64,000 bases of DNA from Streptacidiphilus sp. P02-A3a (GTDB taxonomy: Bacteria > Actinomycetota > Actinomycetes > Streptomycetales > Streptomycetaceae). Shown piece by piece: positions 9,450-18,877 of this stretch. Every line of letters begins with the position of its first letter. The first letter of the stretch is position 1. The position numbers and the translations under genes were made by a program. The stretch spans positions 2,985,922-3,049,921 of the forward strand of contig NZ_CP048289.1 of assembly GCF_014084105.1 (NCBI RefSeq). The letters are read 5' to 3'. Below the pieces are notes generated by a model. It ran no database searches and was not told the DNA's origin. It worked only from the letters and a program-made list of their open reading frames with translations.

Positions 9450-9643
9450 AGTCGACAGTCTCGGTGGCAGGCGGGTGCCGCGACACGCGGGGCCGCTGTT
9501 CGGGTGATCGCGGCATGCCGAAGCGGACGAAACCTGATAATACGGATACATTCCAGCCTAAATATGGACATTATCTGACCGTTCGGTGAGCAGCTCTCTG
9601 ACTGCCCGCAACCGCCCTCGTGTCACGAACAGGAGTTGGGGTC

Positions 9644-10042
9644 ATGGACCATCCCGTACTTGAAGCCTTCTGGATGATGCTGTGGTTCTTCTTGTGGATC
9701 ATGTGGCTGTTCCTGCTGTTCCGGATCGTCGGCGACCTGTTCCGTGACCACGAGCTGAGCGGCTGGTGGAAGGCGCTGTGGCTGTTCGGCCTGCTGGTAC
9801 TGCCCTTCCTGGGCGTCCTGCTGTACCTGATCGTCCGCGGGCGTTCGATGACCGAACGTTCTGTGCGCTCGGCCCAGGAGAAGGAGCAACAGTTCCAGGC
9901 CTACGTCCGCCAAGCGGCCGCCAGTGAGCAGTCGGCCGGCGGGGATTCGGTGGAGCAGTTGTCCAAGCTCTCCGAGCTCAAGCGCAACGGCGATCTCTCC
10001 CAGGCGGAGTTCGACCAGGCCAAGGCACGTCTCCTGGCCTGA
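9644..10042 (+). CDS. PLDc_N-SHOCT membrane protein, 132 aa
   Basis: ATG start with AGGAG ten bases upstream. Two membrane helices (FWMMLWFFLWIMWLFLLFRIV and ALWLFGLLVLPFLGVLLYLIV) form the PLDc_N-type hairpin. A short charged linker leads to a C-terminal SHOCT motif: EQLSKLSELKRNGDLSQAEF followed by DQAKARLL. SHOCT motifs are short oligomerisation segments common in actinobacterial envelope proteins. A second SHOCT protein, without this membrane hairpin, is at 15735. Confidence 0.88.
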   Translation: MDHPVLEAFWMMLWFFLWIMWLFLLFRIVGDLFRDHELSGWWKALWLFGLLVLPFLGVLLYLIVRGRSMTERSVRSAQEKEQQFQAYVRQAAASEQSAGGDSVEQLSKLSELKRNGDLSQAEFDQAKARLLA

Positions 10043-10250
10043 CGTGCGTCTAGCGCACACAGCAGGATCCGCTGGCTGGGCCTGGGCAACAGGCGGTCTC
10101 CGAGAACGGAAGGACGCGGATGCGCGTGGAGGGCGACGGTCGCAACGACACCAGCCGTCGTGGTGTCCCGGCAGCGGGCCCTCGCGTTCCCCCGGTGCTC
10201 ACCGGTGCGGTGCGCACCGGTGCCCCGGGCCTGGCGGGGAGGACGGCGTC

Positions 10251-10901
10251 ATGGTGCTCGACCTGCTCCTGATCGGCCTGGTCATCACGCTCTATCCGCT
10301 GCCGGTGATGGCCTTCGTGCTGGTGCTGTCCGCTCCCGGCGGGGTGCGCAAGGGGCTGGCCTTCATCCTGGCGTGGCTCGCGTGCCTGGTCGCGGTGATC
10401 GCCGGGGTACTGCTGTTCACCGGCGGCCAGCCGCCGGCGCCGCGTTCCCCGTCCTCGACCGCCGCGCTCCTGGCCAAGCTGGCGCTGGGTCTGGGCCTCG
10501 TGCTGTACGGCGAGCGCAGGCGGCGGCTGCGCTCGACGTCCGGCCCGCCCGGCCCCGTCCCGGCGCCCTCGCGCATGGACCAGGTCACGTGGCGGTCGGC
10601 GGCCGGCTTCGCGGTGCTGCTGCAGCCCTGGGGGATGGTCGCGGCCGCTGCGGCCACCGTGGTGGAGGCGGACCTGTCCCACGGGGCCTCGTATCTGGCG
10701 CTGATGGGCTTCTGCGTCCTGGCCACCGCCAGCCTGCTGGCGATGGAGCTGTACGCGGTCTTCGCCCCGGAGCAGGCGCTGCGGGTGCTGACGGGTCTGC
10801 GCTCCTGGATGAGCGGTCACCAGGACCAGGCCGTCGTCGTGGCCTGCCTCTTCCTGGGCTTCTGGGTGGCCAGCCGCGCCCTGATCGAGCTCACCGGCTG
10901 A
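10251..10901 (+). CDS. GAP family (Sap, sulfolipid-addressing type) membrane protein
   Basis: 216 residues from an ATG with GGGAGG nine bases upstream. Six predicted membrane helices are visible, starting VLDLLLIGLVITLYPLPVMAFVLVLS. The PxPxxAF-like entry and the gap between helices 3 and 4 (RRRRLRSTSGPPGP) match the GAP/Sap family. In mycobacteria, members help move glycolipids to the cell surface. The role in streptomycetes is unknown. It sits between the SHOCT protein and the sugar genes. Confidence 0.8.
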   Translation: MVLDLLLIGLVITLYPLPVMAFVLVLSAPGGVRKGLAFILAWLACLVAVIAGVLLFTGGQPPAPRSPSSTAALLAKLALGLGLVLYGERRRRLRSTSGPPGPVPAPSRMDQVTWRSAAGFAVLLQPWGMVAAAAATVVEADLSHGASYLALMGFCVLATASLLAMELYAVFAPEQALRVLTGLRSWMSGHQDQAVVVACLFLGFWVASRALIELTG

Positions 10902-10991
10902 CCGGGAGACCGCTGCCGCAGCTCCCGGGCGGCGGCGGGCGCCCGGTCCCCGTTCGCCGGGCTGCGGGCCGCGTCCTGGGGCCGTCCTGGG

Positions 10992-11546
10992 TCACTTCTC
11001 GCGCGGCGGCACGGCGAGGTCGCCCAGGACCTCCAGTGCCCGGGCCAGGATCTGGTCCGGGGATCCGCCCAGGGGCACCCGGTAGGGCCGCTCGTCGGCT
11101 GTCGGCTCCTGGAGTTCGGCGAACTGGTCCTCCAGCAGCTGTGGGGGGAAGAAGTGGCCGCTCCGTGCGGCGAGCCGTGCGGCGATGAGCTCACGGCTTC
11201 CCTGCAGGTACAGGAACCGGACCTGTGGGCGGTTTTCGCGCAGGAAGTCCCGGTAGGAGCGCCTGAGGGCCGAGCACGCCACCACCGCTGACCGGCCGTG
11301 TCCGATCTGGTCGTCCATCCAGTGTGCGAGGCTGCCCAGCCAGGGCCACCGCTCGCGGTCGGTGAGCGAGCGGCCTGCCGCCATCGTCTCGCGGTCGGCG
11401 GGTGTGTGGAAGTCGTCCGCGTCGACGAAGGGCAGAGCGAGCCGGTCGGCCAGCGCGGACCCCACGGTGCTCTTCCCCGAGCCGGCGACCCCCAGGACCA
11501 CCAGAACGAACGGGCTGGGCACAGGGGGTCGGGGTGTCACCGCCAT
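10992..11546 (-). CDS. gntK: gluconokinase
   Basis: 184 residues. The ATG at 11546 has GGAGG five bases upstream. A GTG at 11558 is also in frame. The P-loop GVAGSGKST near residue 22 and the following FVDADDFHTPADRETMAAGRSL segment are typical of GntK-type gluconate kinases, as are the ACSALRRSYRDFLR and RLAARSGHFFP motifs. The enzyme phosphorylates gluconate to 6-phosphogluconate in the cytosol. It begins 38 bp downstream of the GH15 gene's end on the same strand and follows glucose dehydrogenase in the same direction. This fits a glucose-to-gluconate route feeding the pentose phosphate pathway. Confidence 0.93.
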   Translation of the reverse strand: MAVTPRPPVPSPFVLVVLGVAGSGKSTVGSALADRLALPFVDADDFHTPADRETMAAGRSLTDRERWPWLGSLAHWMDDQIGHGRSAVVACSALRRSYRDFLRENRPQVRFLYLQGSRELIAARLAARSGHFFPPQLLEDQFAELQEPTADERPYRVPLGGSPDQILARALEVLGDLAVPPREK

Positions 11547-11583
11547 GGGGTCCTCCACTCGTCTGCGCCGGCCCGGTGCCGAC

Positions 11584-13463
11584 TCAGCCCTCGTCGTTCA
11601 GGGCCTGCCAGCGCTTGAGCCACGGAGCGTCGCCCCCGGGCTGCGCGTAGGCCAGGTTCAGGGCGGCGCCGATGACGCCCAGGTGGCTGAAGCCCTGGGG
11701 GAAGTTGCCGAGCTGCTCGCCGGTGTCGGGGTCGATCTCCTCGGCCAGGAGCCCCAGGTCGTTGGCGCACTCCAGAATCCGGTTCAGGTAGGCCTCGCCC
11801 GCCTCGGTGCGTCCGGCGCGGGCCTGCGCGGAGGCCATCCACAGCGTGCAGAACACGAACGAGCCCTCGCTGCCCACCAGGCCGTCTTCGGAGAGGTACC
11901 GGTAGACGTGGCCCTTGCGGGTGATCTCGGCCTCGATGCGGTCGATGGTCGCCAGGATGCGGGGGTCGTCGGAGGGCAGGAAGCCCCGCAGCCCCACCTG
12001 GAGGGATGAGGCGTCCATCGCACTGTGGTCGAACGCCTGCAGGAAGGCGCCGGTGTCCGCGTCCACGCCACGGGTCTCCAGGGCCGTGCGGATTTCGCCG
12101 CGGGCGGCCTCCCAGCGCTCGCGCAGACCCGGCACCTGGGCGAGTTCGGGGGTCAGGTCCATGATGCGCACCCCGCAGTCGACCGCCAGCCACGCCATCA
12201 GCTTGGAGAACACGTAGTGCCGACGCGCGTCGCGGATCTCCCAGATGCCCTCGTCCATCTCCTGCCAGCGCGCGATGTTCAGTTCCACCACGTCTCGCAG
12301 GAACCCGGCGGCGCGGCCGACCGGGGGTGTTCCGCGCAGTTGGAAGATCATCAGGGTGGCAGCCAGCAGTTCGCCGTAGGTGTCCAGCTGGAACTGGTTC
12401 CAGGCGCCGTTGCCCACATGCACCGGGCTCGAGTCGCGGTAGCCGTCCAGGTGGCTGAGTTCTACTTCGTGCAGCAACCGCTCGCCGCCGAGTCCGTACA
12501 TGATCTGCAGGTCCTCGGCCCGGCCGGCGGTGGTGCGCAGCAGCCACTCGCCGAAGCGCTGCGCCTCGTCGAGGTAGCCGATGCCGCCTAGGGCGGCCAG
12601 CATCGCGGACGAGTCCCGCAGCCAGCTGTAGCGGTAGTCCCAGTTGCGCTGGCCGCCGATCTCCTCCGGCAGGGAGGTGGTGGGGGCGGCCGCCAGGGCA
12701 CCGGTGTCGTCGTAGATCAGGCCTTTGAGCACCAGGGCGCTGCGGACGACGGCGTCGCGGTAGGGGCCCTGGTAGGTGCATCGGGCGGCCCAGTGGGTCC
12801 AGAAGTCGACGGTCTCCTTCAGGCGGCCGCCCAGGTCGTCCGCTTCCAGGCGGCGCACGGTCAGCGAGCCGGCCTGGGCGTAGGTCAGGGCGACCTGCGC
12901 CACCTGGCCCTCGGTCACGGTCGCGCGTGCGGTGCAGCCGCCATGGTCGTCCAGCTCCAACGGCGCCAGGGCGCTCTGCAGTAGCAGGGAGTCCGGGCCG
13001 CCGGTGACCACCAGCAGGTCCGGCTCGGCCAGTTCGAGGTAGGGGTGGTGAGCCCGTACTCGAAGCGCGGGTAGAACTCCAGGAGCAGGTCGACGGTGCC
13101 GCTCGTGCCCTGGACCGTGCGCAGCAGCAGGCCGTCCAGTTCGTGGTGGCCGACACGGCCGGTCAGGCCCTCCTGCACGGGCAGGCAGTCGGTGACGGTC
13201 GCGGTCCCGGTGGAGGTCACGAAGGTGGTCTCCAGGACGTTGGTCTCGGGCAGGTAGCGCCGGGTGGTGGTGTAGTCCCCCGCCGGTGCGATGCGGAAGA
13301 AGCCGCCTCGTTCGCGGTCCAGCATCCGGGCGAAGACCGAGCGCTGGTCGAAGCGGTGGAAGCACGCCCACTCCACCGAGGCGTCGCGGCCCACCAGCGC
13401 CACGGAGTGGCAGTCACTGAGGAATCCATAGTCCGAGATCAGCGGGAAGTCCTTGTCGGCCAT
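11584..13463 (-). pseudogene. GH15 family glycoside hydrolase (glucoamylase/trehalase type), frameshifted
   Basis: Two frames together encode one GH15 protein of about 625 residues. The first (from an ATG at 13463) reads DFPLISDYGFLSDCHSVALV to LLEFYPRFEYG. The second continues HHPYLELAEPDLLVVTGGPD to the end. The join is near 13050, at a GGG run on the coding strand, and one added base restores the frame. The C-terminal (alpha/alpha)6 domain has NWDYRYSWLRDSSAML, EEIDPDTGEQLGNFPQGFSH and other GH15 motifs, including the catalytic-acid region. Family members hydrolyse trehalose, maltose or starch ends. Everything apart from the join looks intact, so this may be a sequencing error or a recent mutation. 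Confidence 0.88.
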
Positions 13464-13528
13464 GTCGTTCAACTCTCTTGTCCGTGGGGTCTTTACGAAG
13501 GGATGCCCTTGGGGAGGCGCGTGGCCCG

Positions 13529-14569
13529 TCAGGTTGCGAACTCCACGACGACCTTGATGTCGTCGGCGTCGCGGTCCAGCGCGAGGCCGATGTCATCGGG
13601 GGTGAAGCGGCGGGTGAGCAGTGCGGCGAGCCAGTCGCGGTCGGCTCGGCCCAGCGCCCTGGCGGCCAGGTAGTAGTGCCGCCGGTTGGCGTTGACCGAT
13701 CCGAAGACGGCAAGGTTGCGGAGGACGGCCGCAGTGGCCAGTCCGCTCTCGATGCCGCCAGCGGACTGGTTCTGCGGCCCGACACCGGTCAGACACACGA
13801 TGCCGCCCGGTGCGACCGACTCGGCGGACTGCCGGATCAGTGCGGGTACTCCGGTGCACTCGATGACGATGTCCGGGCTCAGGTCCAGATCCGGTATCGC
13901 CCCGGTGTGGTAATGGGCGCCAAGTGCCTCCACCAGTTGCGGCTTGGGGCCTGAGGTCACCCGGTCCAGGACGTGTACGTCCAGGCCCCGCTGGGTGCCG
14001 AGCAGTGCTGCCAGCAGGCCGATCGGTCCGGCGCCGACTACCAGGACGTGGCGCGGGTCCCAGAAGGTGCGCTGCCCGATGGCGTAGACGTGCTCCCATG
14101 CCTTGGTCACGATCGACGCCGGTTCGAGCAGGACGGCCGACGCCCCAAGGTCCGGATCCACCTTGACCAGGTAGTCCGGGTCGCTGCGCCAGCGCTCGGC
14201 CATGAAGCCGTCGCGTTCCTTGATGCCGTGCTCGGTGTACCGGCCGTTGGAGCACATGTCCCACTCCCCGACCGCGCAGTTGGCGCACGGCACGGGGTCG
14301 GGGCGTCGCACGATGCCCACCACGTGGTCGCCCACCGTCAGGCCCCCGCCGGCCTGCACCACCCGGCCGAGCGACTCGTGCCCCAGGACCAGCCGGTCCT
14401 TGCCGGGCGGCGCCCAGCCGTACTGGCCGGCGGCTATCTCGGCGTCGGTGCCGCACACGCCGACGGCCAGGGCCTGCACCACGACCGAGCCCAGCTCCGC
14501 CGACGGCTCGGGCACGTGCGTCCATGCCGCCGAGCCCGCCTGCCCGGGCACCACTGTCACCGCATGCAT
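13529..14569 (-). CDS. glucose 1-dehydrogenase, zinc-dependent MDR family
   Basis: 346 residues. The ATG at 14569 has GAGG five bases upstream. An in-frame extension to 14638 lacks support. Zinc-dependent medium-chain dehydrogenase motifs are clear: CGTDAEI with the catalytic Cys, LVLGHESLGRV, and a structural-zinc lobe with CANCAVGEWDMC. The Rossmann segment is VLVVGAGPIGLLAALLG. The C-terminal half resembles the glucose-dehydrogenase C domain (IESGLATAAVLRNLAVFGSVNANRRH), as in the archaeal/actinobacterial GDH group. It oxidises glucose to gluconolactone with NAD(P). It is upstream of the GH15 and gluconokinase genes on the same strand, likely an operon. Confidence 0.85.
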   Translation of the reverse strand: MHAVTVVPGQAGSAAWTHVPEPSAELGSVVVQALAVGVCGTDAEIAAGQYGWAPPGKDRLVLGHESLGRVVQAGGGLTVGDHVVGIVRRPDPVPCANCAVGEWDMCSNGRYTEHGIKERDGFMAERWRSDPDYLVKVDPDLGASAVLLEPASIVTKAWEHVYAIGQRTFWDPRHVLVVGAGPIGLLAALLGTQRGLDVHVLDRVTSGPKPQLVEALGAHYHTGAIPDLDLSPDIVIECTGVPALIRQSAESVAPGGIVCLTGVGPQNQSAGGIESGLATAAVLRNLAVFGSVNANRRHYYLAARALGRADRDWLAALLTRRFTPDDIGLALDRDADDIKVVVEFAT

Positions 14570-14702
14570 GAGGGCCTCGTCTCCTGAGGGGTACTGCGGA
14601 CGGTTCGCCGGCGGCCGTCCGCCGACCGGTGGTCCCATGGGTACGGGCGCCCGCTGTTGCGCAGTGCCGATCAGCGGGCGCCGACTCGTTTTTCCGGATT
14701 CC

Positions 14703-15134
14703 TCAGACGGTCTGGGGCCTGCGGTCGTCGAACACGCACAGGCCGTAGATCGCGACGATGTCGACCGCGATGATGATCAGCGACCACAACGGGTAGGACG
14801 ACAGCGCGAACATCTGGGCCAGCGCGTTCAGTCCCAGAATGGCCACACCGGCCCACCGGGCCCAGCTGATGGCATTCGCGATCGCGATCGCCACCAGGAG
14901 CTGCGCGATCCCCAGGATCAGGAAGACCCAGCCCCAGGCGCGCAGATCGCCCACGACGAAGTGGGCGTTCGCGACGAACACGTGCGAATGGGCGATGGCC
15001 GCTATCCCGTCCAGCCCGTTGAAGAAGGCCAGCAACAGCAACAGGACCACCGCGAACCACTGCAAGCCGCCCAACCGGGCGTCGCCCGGACGGTCCGCTT
15101 GCATCCCTTGCGTGCCCAAAGTCGAAGAAGTCAT
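14703..15134 (-). CDS. DUF7144-type four-helix membrane protein
   Basis: 143 residues from an ATG at 15134 with GGTGAGG upstream. Four hydrophobic helices are visible: WFAVVLLLLLAFFNGLDGI; WGWVFLILGIAQLLVAIAIA; WAGVAILGLNALAQMFALSS; LWSLIIIAVDIVAIYGLCVF. FNGLDGIAAI followed by a WGW turn matches a common actinobacterial small-membrane-protein family. Function unknown. It lies 134 bp upstream of glucose dehydrogenase on the same strand. Confidence 0.8.
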   Translation of the reverse strand: MTSSTLGTQGMQADRPGDARLGGLQWFAVVLLLLLAFFNGLDGIAAIAHSHVFVANAHFVVGDLRAWGWVFLILGIAQLLVAIAIANAISWARWAGVAILGLNALAQMFALSSYPLWSLIIIAVDIVAIYGLCVFDDRRPQTV

Positions 15135-15734
15135 CGCAACCTCACCAGGAGTGTCACTCGAAACACCTGCTGTTCCCACGCCGCGCGACAGCCGACGGGG
15201 CAGTGGCCGGAATAATATGGCCTGTAAGCATCTCTTCCCATAAGAGACGGTACGCCCCTCGATCACGTCCGGCACGGCAGGGAACAGGTGCCAGCATCCA
15301 AGCCAACCCGGGAGTTTGGCCGCACGGGCGTCGGCAGACCGGACGTCTTGCCAGCCGATCGCGAGGGCGGATCCAAGGCGCTGGCGGCCAGTGCGCGCGA
15401 GACGGTCGGCTCCAGCTCCCCGGCACCGAGGCCCCCGCGGGAGCTGCCACCCTCTGCGAGCTACTGACGATGGGTCAACTCGTAGCGGTCGACTCGCCCA
15501 GGAGGCGTTCTGGATCGCCGGCGGCCTACCCGACCCCCTACGGCCGGCACTGCCCGCCCGACCGACTTTCACCCGATCCCATGCCGACCGACCCTGCCAT
15601 GCACTACGGCCTGAATTGGGGGAATATAGGTGCGTACAGGTCTGTCCAGCCCGGCCCGGAATCAGCACAGCAGGGGGCGTTGGAACTACCCGGTAAGCAA
15701 CGGAAACGCACTCGCGAACCAGAGGAGAGAGCAC
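15135..15734. other. 600-bp gene-free stretch
   Basis: It separates the divergent DUF7144 and SHOCT genes. The open frames crossing it are Arg/Pro-rich and lack start signals. Locally AT-rich patches (aataatatgg near 15211 and gggggaatatagg near 15618) could be promoters. No RNA gene, repeat or gene remnant was recognised. Confidence 0.45.
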
Positions 15735-16013
15735 ATGCCTGGTCTACTTCGTGGAATCGCGCGCACGGCCGCCGTGGCCGGAACCGCCACCGCCGTATCG
15801 AACCGCGTCTCGCGGCGGCAGTCCGGCCGGTGGGCCTCCCAGCAGGCATCCCCCGAGCCCAGCGCACACCAGGCCGCGCCCGCGGCCCCCGCCGCACCCG
15901 CGAGCATGGACAACAAGATCGACCAGCTCCGGCAGCTCGGCGAACTGCGGGACCAGGGCGTCCTGAGCGAGAGCGAATTCGCCGCGCAGAAGGCCGCCGT
16001 GCTCGGCGCCTGA
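15735..16013 (+). CDS. SHOCT domain protein, 92 aa
   Basis: ATG start with GAGGAGAG seven bases upstream. The N-terminus is basic with an Ala-rich stretch (GIARTAAVAGTATAV), then a Pro/Ala linker. The C-terminus is a SHOCT motif, KIDQLRQLGELRDQGVLSES with EFAAQKAAVLG. The next gene (DUF6325) starts 41 bp downstream on the same strand, a pairing common in streptomycetes. Function is unknown; SHOCT segments usually mediate oligomerisation. Confidence 0.85.
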   Translation: MPGLLRGIARTAAVAGTATAVSNRVSRRQSGRWASQQASPEPSAHQAAPAAPAAPASMDNKIDQLRQLGELRDQGVLSESEFAAQKAAVLGA

Positions 16014-16054
16014 GCCAGCGAACACCTCTGTCCGGCAAACACACAGGAGCAGCC

Positions 16055-16498
16055 ATGAGTGAGGACACCAGTATCACCGGCCCCGTCGACTACCTGGTGG
16101 TCGAGTTCCCCGGGTCCGGCATGCACGGCGAGGGCCTGCCCATGCTCATCGACTTGGTCGACCGGGGCATCATCCGCATCCTCGACCTGACCTTCATCCA
16201 GAAGAAGGAGGACGGCTCCGTCGTCGGTATCTCCATCGCCGACCTCGACCAGGACTGGGATCCCGAACTGACTGCCTTCGAAGGGGTCTCCTCGGGCCTG
16301 CTCGGCGATGACGACGTCACCGAAGCCGGTGCCGTCCTGGCACCCGGCTCCTCGGCGGGTATCCTCGTCTACGAGAACCTCTGGGCTGCCCCCTTCGCCG
16401 CCGCCCTGCTGCGCAGCGGCGCCCAACTGGTAGCCGGCGGCCGCATCCCCGTCACCGCCCTCGCCAGTGCGCTGGACGCCGCCGAAGCCGCCGCGTGA
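16055..16498 (+). CDS. DUF6325 family protein, 147 aa
   Basis: ATG start with CAGGAG eight bases upstream. The sequence begins with GPVDYLVVEFPG and continues with a Gly-rich loop, MLIDLVDRGIIRILDLTFIQK, then VYENLWAAPFAAALLRSGAQ near the C-terminus. This is the pattern of the actinobacterial DUF6325 (earlier DUF1269-like) group. It is probably cytosolic and co-transcribed with the SHOCT gene. No biochemical role is established. Confidence 0.82.
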   Translation: MSEDTSITGPVDYLVVEFPGSGMHGEGLPMLIDLVDRGIIRILDLTFIQKKEDGSVVGISIADLDQDWDPELTAFEGVSSGLLGDDDVTEAGAVLAPGSSAGILVYENLWAAPFAAALLRSGAQLVAGGRIPVTALASALDAAEAAA

Positions 16499-16765
16499 GC
16501 GCATGGCCTCGAACCTCGGGGCAGGACGGCGCCGAGGTCAGGCAGCCGAGACTCGCGACGCCGACAGCACGGGCCTCGGGGCCGCTCATCGACGCGCGGC
16601 CACTCCCCCGTCGAGGGCTCTCGCGACGCCCGCACACAGGTCGTGAGCGTATTCAAGTCGACTCGGCATGACACCCCTGGGCCGACACAACGGGGCACCG
16701 CCGAACAGGTGACCTCGGGGCGGGGCACAGGATCGCGCCCCATCGTCGCTGGGAGCATGGCGCCC

Positions 16766-18382
16766 ATGGCATCCAGGGCGAGAAAGTCCACGAGCACGGC
16801 GGCACCTAGGCTCATCCTGCTCACACTGGCGTCCGGGCAGTTCCTGATGGCGCTCGACAGTTCGGTGATGAACGTGTCGATCGCCACCGTGGCCGAGGAC
16901 GTCGGCACGTCCATCACCGGGATCCAGGGGGCCATCACCGCCTACACCCTGGTGATGGCGATGCTCATGATCCCCGGCGGCAAGGTCGGGGGGCTGATCG
17001 GCCGCAAGCGCGCCTTCGCCATCGGCTGCGTCATCTACGGCTGCGGCTCCCTGACGACGGCACTCGCCCCGAACCTCCCCGTGCTCCTGTTCGGCTGGTC
17101 GTTCCTCGAAGGCGTCGGCGCCGCGCTGATCCTGCCGGCGATCGTGGCCCTGGTAGCGGGGAACTTCACCATCGAGCGCCGCCCGGGCGCCTACGGACTC
17201 GTGGCGGCGGCAGGCGCCGTGGCCATCGCCCTGGGGCCGCTCATCGGCGGCATCGCGACGACCTACTTCTCCTGGCGCTGGGTGTTCGCGGGTGAGGTCG
17301 CGATCGTCATCGGCATCCTGATCCTCGGCCGGGGCATCGCCGACACCCCGGTCGACAACCGGTCTCGCATCGACCTCGGCGGCGCAGTGCTCTCCGCACT
17401 GGGACTGGGAACCTTCGTCTTCGGCGTCCTGCGCTCGAGCGAATGGGGCTGGTTCGTGCCCAAGCCCGAAGCGCCCGCCTGGTTCGGCGTCTCGCTGGTG
17501 GTGTGGCTGATGCTGACCGGCCTGATCCTGATCTGGCTCTTCCTGCGCTGGGAGGCCCGTGTCGCGGACCGGGGTCAGGAGCCCCTCGTCGATCCCGCCC
17601 TGCTGCGTAACCGGCAGCTCACCGGCGGCCTGATCATGTTCTTCTTCCAGTACCTCGTACAGATGGGCGTGTTCTTCGTCGTACCGCTCTACCTCTCGGT
17701 CGCTCTGGGCCTCTCAGCGCTCAAGACCGGCGTACACCTCCTGCCCCTGTCGCTCACCCTGCTCGCCGCCGCCGTGCTGATCCCGCGCCTGCTGCCCGAC
17801 GTCTCCCCGCGGCGGGTGGTGCGGACCGGGGTCGTGGCTCTGTTCGCGGGCGCGGTAGCCCTGATGGCCGCGCTCGACACCAGCGCAGGACCGGAAGTCG
17901 TCACCGTCCCGCTCCTGCTGATCGGACTCGGCATGGGCGCGCTGGCGTCCCAACTCGGTGCTGTGACCGTCTCCGCGGTCCCCGACGAGAAGAGCGCGGA
18001 GGTCGGCGGGATCCAGAACGCCGGCAACAACCTCGGCTCCTCCATCGGGACAGCGCTCGCCGGGTCTCTCATGATCGCCGTGCTGACTACGTCCTTCCTG
18101 AGCAGCATCGAGCAGAACCCGGGCATCCCCGCCGCAGCCAAGAGTCAGGTCGCCGAACAACTCACGGGCAGTGTGCCATTCCTGTCCGACAGTCAGATCA
18201 GGACGGCGCTGCAGAAGTCCGGCACGAGCAGCGAGCTGACGTCCGCCGCCGTCGACGCCAACGCCGAGGCGAGACTCGACGGCCTGCGTGCCGCGCTCGG
18301 TATCCTGGCCGCCGCGTCCGTCCTGGCGCTGTTCTTCACCCAGCGGATCCCGACGACCCAGCCCCGGTCACCCGAGGCCTAG
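16766..18382 (+). CDS. MFS transporter, DHA2 (EmrB/QacA) family
   Basis: 538 residues from an ATG at 16766 with GGGAG ten bases upstream. The frame is open to 16643, but those residues are not membrane-like. About 14 helices are visible. DHA2 signatures include LASGQFLMALDSSVMNVSIA (motif D1), GGLIGRKRAFAIGC (motif A), and LGPLIGGIATTYFSWRWVF (motif C). It is likely a proton-driven drug or metabolite exporter. The substrate cannot be read from sequence. No TetR or MarR gene is adjacent. The small gene at 18379 converges on it, with the stops overlapping. Confidence 0.92.
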   Translation: MASRARKSTSTAAPRLILLTLASGQFLMALDSSVMNVSIATVAEDVGTSITGIQGAITAYTLVMAMLMIPGGKVGGLIGRKRAFAIGCVIYGCGSLTTALAPNLPVLLFGWSFLEGVGAALILPAIVALVAGNFTIERRPGAYGLVAAAGAVAIALGPLIGGIATTYFSWRWVFAGEVAIVIGILILGRGIADTPVDNRSRIDLGGAVLSALGLGTFVFGVLRSSEWGWFVPKPEAPAWFGVSLVVWLMLTGLILIWLFLRWEARVADRGQEPLVDPALLRNRQLTGGLIMFFFQYLVQMGVFFVVPLYLSVALGLSALKTGVHLLPLSLTLLAAAVLIPRLLPDVSPRRVVRTGVVALFAGAVALMAALDTSAGPEVVTVPLLLIGLGMGALASQLGAVTVSAVPDEKSAEVGGIQNAGNNLGSSIGTALAGSLMIAVLTTSFLSSIEQNPGIPAAAKSQVAEQLTGSVPFLSDSQIRTALQKSGTSSELTSAAVDANAEARLDGLRAALGILAAASVLALFFTQRIPTTQPRSPEA

Positions 18383-18690
18383 ACCCGCACGGCAAGGCGT
18401 GGAGGCAGAAGCCTGACAGTGACCCAGAGGCCATCCTGTGCATGCAGTTCCGTGAAGTCCAGCAACCGGGCATCGGCCAGTTGACCCAGCGCCGTGAGCA
18501 TCGTCTCGGCGGTCACACCCAGGGCTCTGGCGGCCGGCGCGAGGGGGAAGGCCACCTCGGGCTCCAGCTGGACCTCGCGGGGATCGGCGGCCAGGTCCAC
18601 CAGCAGCCCAGCCACGGGCCTGCACGCGCAGGTCTCCCCTGCCTGCTGAGCCCACCGAAGGGCCCAGGTCTCAAAGTGGGGCGTCTGCAC
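18379..18690 (-). CDS. hypothetical protein, 103 aa
   Basis: GTG start at 18690 with AGGAG about 11 bases upstream. The frame has good third-position bias. The middle resembles a winged-helix fragment: ALGVTAETMLTALGQLADARLL followed by a strand pair (LWVTVRLLPPRLAV). It could be a small DNA-binding or effector protein, but no family is firmly recognised. Its stop overlaps the MFS stop codon on the opposite strand. Confidence 0.55.
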   Translation of the reverse strand: MQTPHFETWALRWAQQAGETCACRPVAGLLVDLAADPREVQLEPEVAFPLAPAARALGVTAETMLTALGQLADARLLDFTELHAQDGLWVTVRLLPPRLAVRV

Positions 18691-18877
18691 CGAGCACCAC
18701 TCTCCTGTTATGACGCGAGCAGATGCCGGGCCGGGGTCCGGGCCCAGAGCGGGCGTCGGTCGGCGCGATCCCTGCCCGGGGGCAGGCTCTGCGACAGCGC
18801 CGCAGGGTCCTCACACTACGCAGCCGTGCGCCGAAGCCATGTCGGGCACGCTGAGCGTTCGGCGGCGTACGAGGCAT

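Noticed and set aside
16643-16765. N-terminal extension of the MFS transporter
   Set aside because: The extra 41 residues are not membrane-like and no ribosome binding site precedes the upstream start.
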